Shown here: positions 63,401-64,000 of the stretch, piece after piece
How positions within the stretch are numbered: the stretch's first letter is position 1
Layout: each line of letters begins with the position of its first letter
From: an uncultured Clostridium sp.
GTDB taxonomy: Bacteria; Bacillota; Clostridia; Lachnospirales; Lachnospiraceae
Direction: 5' to 3'
Length of the DNA: 64,000 nucleotides
Assembly (NCBI GenBank): GCA_945915475.1
Contig: CAMEFI010000013.1
Coordinates: 1-64,000, forward strand
The notes under the pieces: model-generated
The model's database searches: none
What the model was told of the DNA's origin: nothing
The model's input: only the letters and a program-made list of their open reading frames with translations
Position numbers and translations under genes: made by a program

Positions 63401-64000
63401 AGTATCCGGTACAGATGGAAAAGCAGAGTTTGTTAAGGACTATCCGCTTGGTTTTTACTATGCAAAAGAGACAAAAGCTCCGGAAGGTTATGTATCTTCT
63501 GAGGAAATCGTGGATTACGATGCTTCTTATCAGGGACAGGATATTCCAGTAGTAAAGTTACAGTTTGAATTTATCAATACACCTACAACAGTGGAAATCA
63601 CAAAAACAGACATTACAAGCGGCGAGGAGCTTTCCGGTGCCACACTTTCCGTGATTGACGCAGAGGGAAATGTGATTGACACATGGACATCTGTTGCAGA
63701 CGAGGCACACGTTATCAAGAGACTCCATGTAGGACAGGTTTATACGCTCCGTGAAGAATTTGCTCCTTACGGATATTTGCAGGCAGAAGAAATCCAGTTT
63801 ACCATTGCCGATACTGAGGAAGTCCAGACAGTAGTGATGGAGGACGAAGTGCCGACAGGAACCATTATCATCAATAAAGATGGTGAGTTCTTATGCGACA
63901 TTAATTTGATCAGGGAACACTGGTATGACTTTATCTTTGACTATTTCAAGAAATCCCTTGCGGGCGTTACCTTTGAGGTCTATGCAGCAGAGGACATTGT
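60411..64000 (+). CDS. SpaA/Cna-B isopeptide repeat surface adhesin, 5' truncated and running off the window
   Basis: An uninterrupted frame to the window end (about 1,195 residues). It opens in mid-protein (NIDAGINAVIPSFAASRKSQ) with a domain of about 110 residues, then tandem SpaA/Cna-B domains. Seven E-x-x-A-P-x-G-Y-type boxes, whose Glu catalyses the Lys-Asn isopeptide bond, are at about 60990, 61670, 62020, 62715, 63140, 63465 and 63755. Each domain has GxYGIY/FAVYAAEDI and TDENGKA-LGTY signatures. Such proteins are large pilin-like adhesins carried as ICE cargo. No start, signal peptide or ribosome site is found; ATG 60354 and 60366 in the frame lie inside parM. The LPXTG end is outside. 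Confidence 0.85.
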   Translation, partial: MDYATLKSNIDAGINAVIPSFAASRKSQAPTYELKWNETNQRFETTLTDNNGVLSEFDLSLSGYSTSRNGNSLTIYSSEVNTNDTTGTFTSNSGKVEVTGSCVFWLTGNSGDQEFVSEVPHGDPLPAYIKVKTENIGYGELYKKDEASGVNLAGAVYGIYSDSSCKNLVQTITTDKNGYAKSGALVAGTYYMKEITAPNKYVVSDKVHTLQVKAGKTTTVNATDKEQLGAITIYKEGEVLTGWNGSNFTYEARKLPGATFKVTAGADIYKADGTKVYNKGDLIAENLVTGNDGKVLLSNLHLGTYVVTETVSINGYTINTTPQTVNIEYKDQTVEVQYEATSIYNSRQKAAVSVTKKDADTENLLDGGKYTLYAGNDIKNYDGSVIVTKGTALQTVTTGEDGNAAFTVDLPIANSYYVSETQAPYGYIRNSEDIYSFNFNYLSETTASASFSHTFVNDHTTAKIHLYKVDKETGKAVPQGDASLTGAVYGVYAREDIVHPDGATGVIFKAGDLVATITTDENAEAEINNLYLGKYYLKEIQAPEGYLLDEAEHDVVCDYEGDLVPEVARSTKSEEQVYKQPFQLIKVSDNGEDTEALLLEGAGFTAYLKSSLTVKEDGSYDFDSAKPVVIGSNGETTLYTDSKGHLVTQPIPYGTYVVVETVVPHNVKEIKPFEVHITENHPTEPQMWRVFIDREFTAKLRIVKKDSKTGQTVLVPNAEFKIYNLETKEYVVQYTTYPTKVKHTSFFTDGDGDLILPETLKLGNYRIEEVAAPDGYVVNEDYITFAVDTDTAYETDPDTYEAIITADYVDQPAVGELTVEKKGEVLDSYKGGLFADSEEKKFVYKEGSLAGAEFAVYAAEDIYTNDYQKDENGERTKYYSEGDLVATLVTDENGKAVLSDIPLGTYRVVETKAPYGYVLNKEEQTVTFAYVDDRTPVIKESMTFENDRQKVELSVLKLDEETELAIAGAEFGLYAAEDIENADGEVIIEKDTLLELAVSGTDGKAEFVKDYPLGFYYAKETKAPEGYVSSEEIVDYDASYQGQDIPVVKLQFEFINTPTTVEITKTDITSGEELSGATLSVIDAEGNVIDTWTSVADEAHVIKRLHVGQVYTLREEFAPYGYLQAEEIQFTIADTEEVQTVVMEDEVPTGTIIINKDGEFLCDINLIREHWYDFIFDYFKKSLAGVTFEVYAAEDI

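Noticed and set aside
1-64000. tRNA, rRNA and CRISPR loci
   Set aside because: I looked for tRNA-like cloverleaf ends, rRNA-like conserved blocks and regularly spaced repeats, and saw none, within the limits of reading by eye.

Overview
The window looks like chromosomal DNA of a low-GC anaerobic Firmicute, most likely a gut Lachnospiraceae (Clostridia). Supporting this are an N-terminal-rubredoxin (reverse) rubrerythrin, an LL-diaminopimelate aminotransferase (dapL), an ANTAR regulator next to glnA, an Ala/Lys-rich protein with a DUF6465-like tail, BspA-type leucine-rich repeats and strong AGGAGG ribosome binding sites. I found no rRNA, tRNA or CRISPR array.

Layout. 0-7 kb: a 5'-degraded LRR surface protein, a structured intergenic repeat, then glnA, an ANTAR regulator, dapF, dapL and ilvE (nitrogen and amino-acid metabolism). 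7-15.4 kb: an NSS symporter with a dipeptidase, a DHH phosphoesterase on the minus strand, ribD, a zinc-ribbon membrane protein, an acyltransferase and an XRE-AbrB regulator. 15.4-21 kb: a sucrose operon (LacI-type regulator, scrA, scrB, scrK) in which scrA carries a frameshift at an A5 run. 21-30 kb: peroxide defence (yaaA, bcp), glpK, HAD and MATE genes, ogt, a YefM/YoeB toxin-antitoxin pair, and a notable concentration of gene remnants (HAD, metallo-beta-lactamase, GNAT, a frameshifted membrane protein). 30-35.7 kb: an FMN riboswitch followed by three genes unrelated to riboflavin and then ribE, ribBA and ribH, with a methyltransferase and a monooxygenase-like gene inside the cluster. 35.8-46.7 kb: HAD hydrolases, a LytS-like sensor lacking its phospho-acceptor His, a nuclease-helicase fusion, murF, reverse rubrerythrin and the Ala/Lys-rich protein. 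46.7-58.4 kb: a palindromic MITE-like repeat, a MATE pseudogene, an alcohol dehydrogenase, proC, an AIM24-family protein, an Amt-PII fusion on the minus strand with a structured leader, an AraC regulator, a clpX not next to clpP, an M18 aminopeptidase and an S8 protease whose 3' end appears cut.

58.4-64 kb differs in style: denser coding, visibly higher GC, overlapping small genes, a ParM-like actin, and a very long SpaA/Cna-B repeat adhesin running off the end. I read this as the left part of an integrative element inserted in the 3' end of the S8 protease gene. The adhesin frame begins abruptly at the end of parM without a signal peptide, which suggests an internal deletion or a chimeric join.

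The most interesting connections are: (1) a possible nitrogen circuit in which the ANTAR protein after glnA could act on the leader of the Amt-PII gene, which holds an A-x-x-G hexaloop hairpin overlapping an alternative terminator; (2) scrA, where a -1 slip on A5 restores the expected PTS protein exactly; (3) a consensus-like promoter with a perfect CGTACG operator that now drives no intact gene; (4) the parM-adhesin junction. Start codons were chosen from visible ribosome binding sites and often differ from the longest open frame. All family assignments are from recognition of sequence motifs, without database searches.
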